Below are positions 62,485 to 64,000 of a DNA stretch of 64,000 bases, one piece after another (the first letter of the stretch is position 1; each line of letters opens with the position of its first letter). The position numbers were made by a program, and so were the translations under genes. Below the pieces are notes generated by a model. It was not told where the DNA came from and did no database searches. It saw only the letters and a list, made by a program, of their open reading frames with translations. Where the stretch lies: NCBI GenBank assembly GCA_038239345.1, contig JBBSEX010000005.1, positions 62,001 to 126,000 on the forward strand, read 5' to 3'. This stretch comes from JBBSEX01 sp038239345 (GTDB lineage: Bacteria > Acidobacteriota > Terriglobia > Bryobacterales > Bryobacteraceae).

Positions 62485-63285
62485 TTATTTCCCTTCCCGG
62501 ATTGTTCGCAGCATCTGAGCGGCAGTCACCGCCGCCAGGGCCCCGGGGGCGCCGTGCGCGCGCACCAGCAAAACGAATCGCGGCGACTCTGGCGGATACA
62601 AAGCGATTGTATATCCATCGCCCGGCATCCGGCGCCGGTGGGTACATGGGGCGGTACCGGTCTTCGCCAATACTCCTCCGCCGATCGCTTTACTCGTGCC
62701 GGATTTCGCCGACAGAGCCATCCCTGTTAAGAGCGGAGCAACCGCCGGATCGTCCGCGCGCCGCACCAGACTCAGGTAAGCTCGCATCATCGCGACGGGA
62801 GCGATTCGCCAGGACGAACCCATGCCAATCTTCGCTTCCGCACTGTCGATGGATGGCTGGCCAATGCCAAAGCGGCGGGCGATAGTTTGTAAATCCTCGA
62901 GGGGAACGTGGCCGGCGAGCGTTAGAAAATACGCGTTGCAGGATTGCGCGATGGCTTGCGAGATTCCGATTTTGCCATGGCCCCCGGGTAGCCAACATCC
63001 GGCGCATGTATACGTTGGATAATTACCGGAATACGCCAGCGCCAGAAACGGTTTTACGAGGGAACCGAGCGGAATTGGCGTAGTGGAATCGGGCCAACGT
63101 TGCGCCGTTATCTTGCCCGAGCCGGCATCCAACAAAAGGTATGAGATGTCCTCTTCGGTGAAGCGCTGGGCAAGCAAGCGCTGTACCGATTGGTCATGCA
63201 GGGAGGCGCCCTGTACCGTGAAAACGCCAACGCTAGCGAGTAAAGCTATAGACCACATTCTGGCGAACCGCCGCACCGTTATCAT
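62485..63285 (-). CDS. Miniature penicillin-binding-protein-like transpeptidase
   Basis: Protein of 266 residues with a signal segment (about 9-26). It shows the three motifs of penicillin-binding transpeptidases in order and spacing shorter than usual: Ser75-Leu-Val-Lys78 (IPLGSLVKPF), Ser115-Cys-Asn117 (IAQSCNAYF) and Lys208-Thr-Gly210 (VLAKTGTAP). It lacks the N-terminal dimerisation and linker domains of PBP2/FtsI, so it is an isolated catalytic domain. Coupled with SpoIID. Start uncertain: ATG at 63285 or 63258; both overlap the upstream gene (53 or 26 bases). Confidence 0.78.
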   Translation of the reverse strand: MITVRRFARMWSIALLASVGVFTVQGASLHDQSVQRLLAQRFTEEDISYLLLDAGSGKITAQRWPDSTTPIPLGSLVKPFLALAYSGNYPTYTCAGCWLPGGHGKIGISQAIAQSCNAYFLTLAGHVPLEDLQTIARRFGIGQPSIDSAEAKIGMGSSWRIAPVAMMRAYLSLVRRADDPAVAPLLTGMALSAKSGTSKAIGGGVLAKTGTAPCTHRRRMPGDGYTIALYPPESPRFVLLVRAHGAPGALAAVTAAQMLRTIREGK

Positions 63286-64000
63286 GCATGGTTATCGTCG
63301 CTGATTTCACTCGGGCCAGGGTCCGGCCGAGGCTTCCTATATTGTCGGAGAAAAACTGCGGCTGCTTCTGGTCGCCCTCGCCCGCTTGTGGCTTATCGAT
63401 CAAGCGCATCATCTTCTCAAACGGTCCAAGCTCGCGGGCATGCCGATAACCGGCGGCGTAAACAGCGCCTTGGGCGGGCGCGGCACTCATTTTTGCAAGG
63501 AGTGCAACCGTGAGATCCGCACGATCGGCGATGATCAGCGTCCTATCCGAAACCGCTACCAGCAGGTGACCCAGCCCGTTCAGTTCGAAATAGCCGTTGC
63601 GTTGCGTCCAGTTCGCGCCCAGACGGGAGGTGGTCCACAAGCTATCGACCGACGCGGTGAGCGCATCCCGAACCGCTTGTGAATTCCAGCTATTTGCGCT
63701 CTGCAAGACGATGGCAAATTCCGTGCCAACGAACACCCCATCGGCGGCGGGACGCGTGGATTGCACTTGCAGCATCGCGGTAACTTTGGCGCCTTCGATC
63801 ACACGCTGCAGTGCAGCAAGCTCCATCCGGCCGTTGGCGTCTGCTAATGGCGGCTCATCGACCATCGTTTCCAGATCTTCTTCAGTTCCGCTTACGCCTT
63901 CGCCGAGCGTCGCGCCGGGCGCCGACTTCATATCCCTAATCGAAGCTGTTTCGGGTGCCAGCAGTTTCCGTTCGATCGCCGATGTCACGGCCGCCGATGA
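63233..64000 (-). CDS. Protein of unknown function, N-terminus outside the window
   Basis: The frame is open to the window edge (256 codons visible; a GTG at 63988 exists but the frame reads through it), so it is truncated at the start. No family recognised. The visible region includes IVLQSANSWNSQAVRDALTASVDSLW, GHLLVAVSDRTLIIADRADLTVALLAKMSAAP and SLGRTLARVKSATITMHDNGAAVRQNVVYSFTR, an alternation of strands and helices such as in DUF3352-like or secreted beta-rich proteins. It overlaps the transpeptidase-like gene and shares its strand, so it is likely part of the same operon. Confidence 0.6.
   Translation of the reverse strand, partial: SSAAVTSAIERKLLAPETASIRDMKSAPGATLGEGVSGTEEDLETMVDEPPLADANGRMELAALQRVIEGAKVTAMLQVQSTRPAADGVFVGTEFAIVLQSANSWNSQAVRDALTASVDSLWTTSRLGANWTQRNGYFELNGLGHLLVAVSDRTLIIADRADLTVALLAKMSAAPAQGAVYAAGYRHARELGPFEKMMRLIDKPQAGEGDQKQPQFFSDNIGSLGRTLARVKSATITMHDNGAAVRQNVVYSFTR

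Noticed and set aside
1..64000. CRISPR arrays, tRNA or rRNA genes, transposases, integrases or phage genes
   Set aside because: No spaced direct repeats, cloverleaf-like intergenic sequence or mobile-element proteins were seen; the intergenic gaps are too short for most of them.

Overview
The window reads as a chromosomal segment of a soil-type Acidobacteriota, most likely the Bryobacterales/Solibacter side. This rests on gene content: a VWFA-related protein of the acidobacterial type, a DUF3300/DUF2950 pair, a beta-propeller histidine kinase, small carboxypeptidase-regulatory-like proteins, several secreted class C-type serine hydrolases, a penicillin acylase and an AidB-like protein. Base composition looks evenly GC-rich. 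Genes are densely packed, with no gene-free stretch above about 300 bases. I see no tRNA, rRNA, CRISPR array, prophage or insertion sequence. Both ends cut through genes.

Layout. 1-4029: tail of a hybrid receiver/Hpt signalling protein and a beta-propeller NarL-family sensor kinase. 4055-5514: a small secreted protein and a VWFA protein. 5535-12579: a phosphate regulon on the minus strand, in transcription order OprP/DcaP-like porin, pstS, pstC, pstA, pstB, phoU and a PhoB-type regulator. A PhoR-type kinase follows separately at 14835-16487. Candidate Pho-box-like repeats precede the porin, pstS and the regulator. 12780-24971: SnoaL-like protein, membrane alpha/beta-hydrolase pair, DUF72 protein, M29-like peptidase with a doubtful metal site, two serine hydrolases, AidB-like flavoprotein and a SagB-type double nitroreductase.

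25012-31728: a YfhO-type membrane protein split by an apparent one-base frameshift converges on a minus-strand cassette (AraC regulator, TIGR00027-type methyltransferase, 2OG-Fe(II) oxygenase, GT-C-like membrane protein). 31756-37473: DJ-1/PfpI protein, then an ABC ATPase followed by an unusual in-frame fusion of an ABC-2 permease to an amidohydrolase, then a third serine hydrolase and a small conserved-looking protein. 37590-40644: an operon that starts with an acidic LysW-like zinc ribbon and runs through two secreted beta-sandwich proteins to two thioredoxin-fold proteins; a secreted protein and a third TlpA-like protein lie on the other strand.

40641-51745: MaeB malic enzyme, an export permease, DUF2950 and DUF3300 proteins, then a housekeeping run (folD, coaE, HtrA protease, DUF72), an APC permease and another thiol protein. 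51779-64000: an HExxH protein, pentapeptide-repeat protein, cyclophilin lipoprotein, DNA polymerase I with an apparently lost proofreading site, YfiT/DinB protein, M28 peptidase, penicillin acylase, KDPG aldolase, and a minus-strand set of SpoIID-like, miniature transpeptidase-like and unknown proteins.

Best candidates for something undescribed: the ABC-permease/amidohydrolase fusion (33368-35566), the LysW-like acidic carrier-like protein without the EDWGE end (37590-37823), the methyltransferase/2OG oxygenase/GT-C cassette (27516-30820) and the short transpeptidase with its SpoIID partner (61660-63285). All functions are read from sequence motifs only; no search was run.
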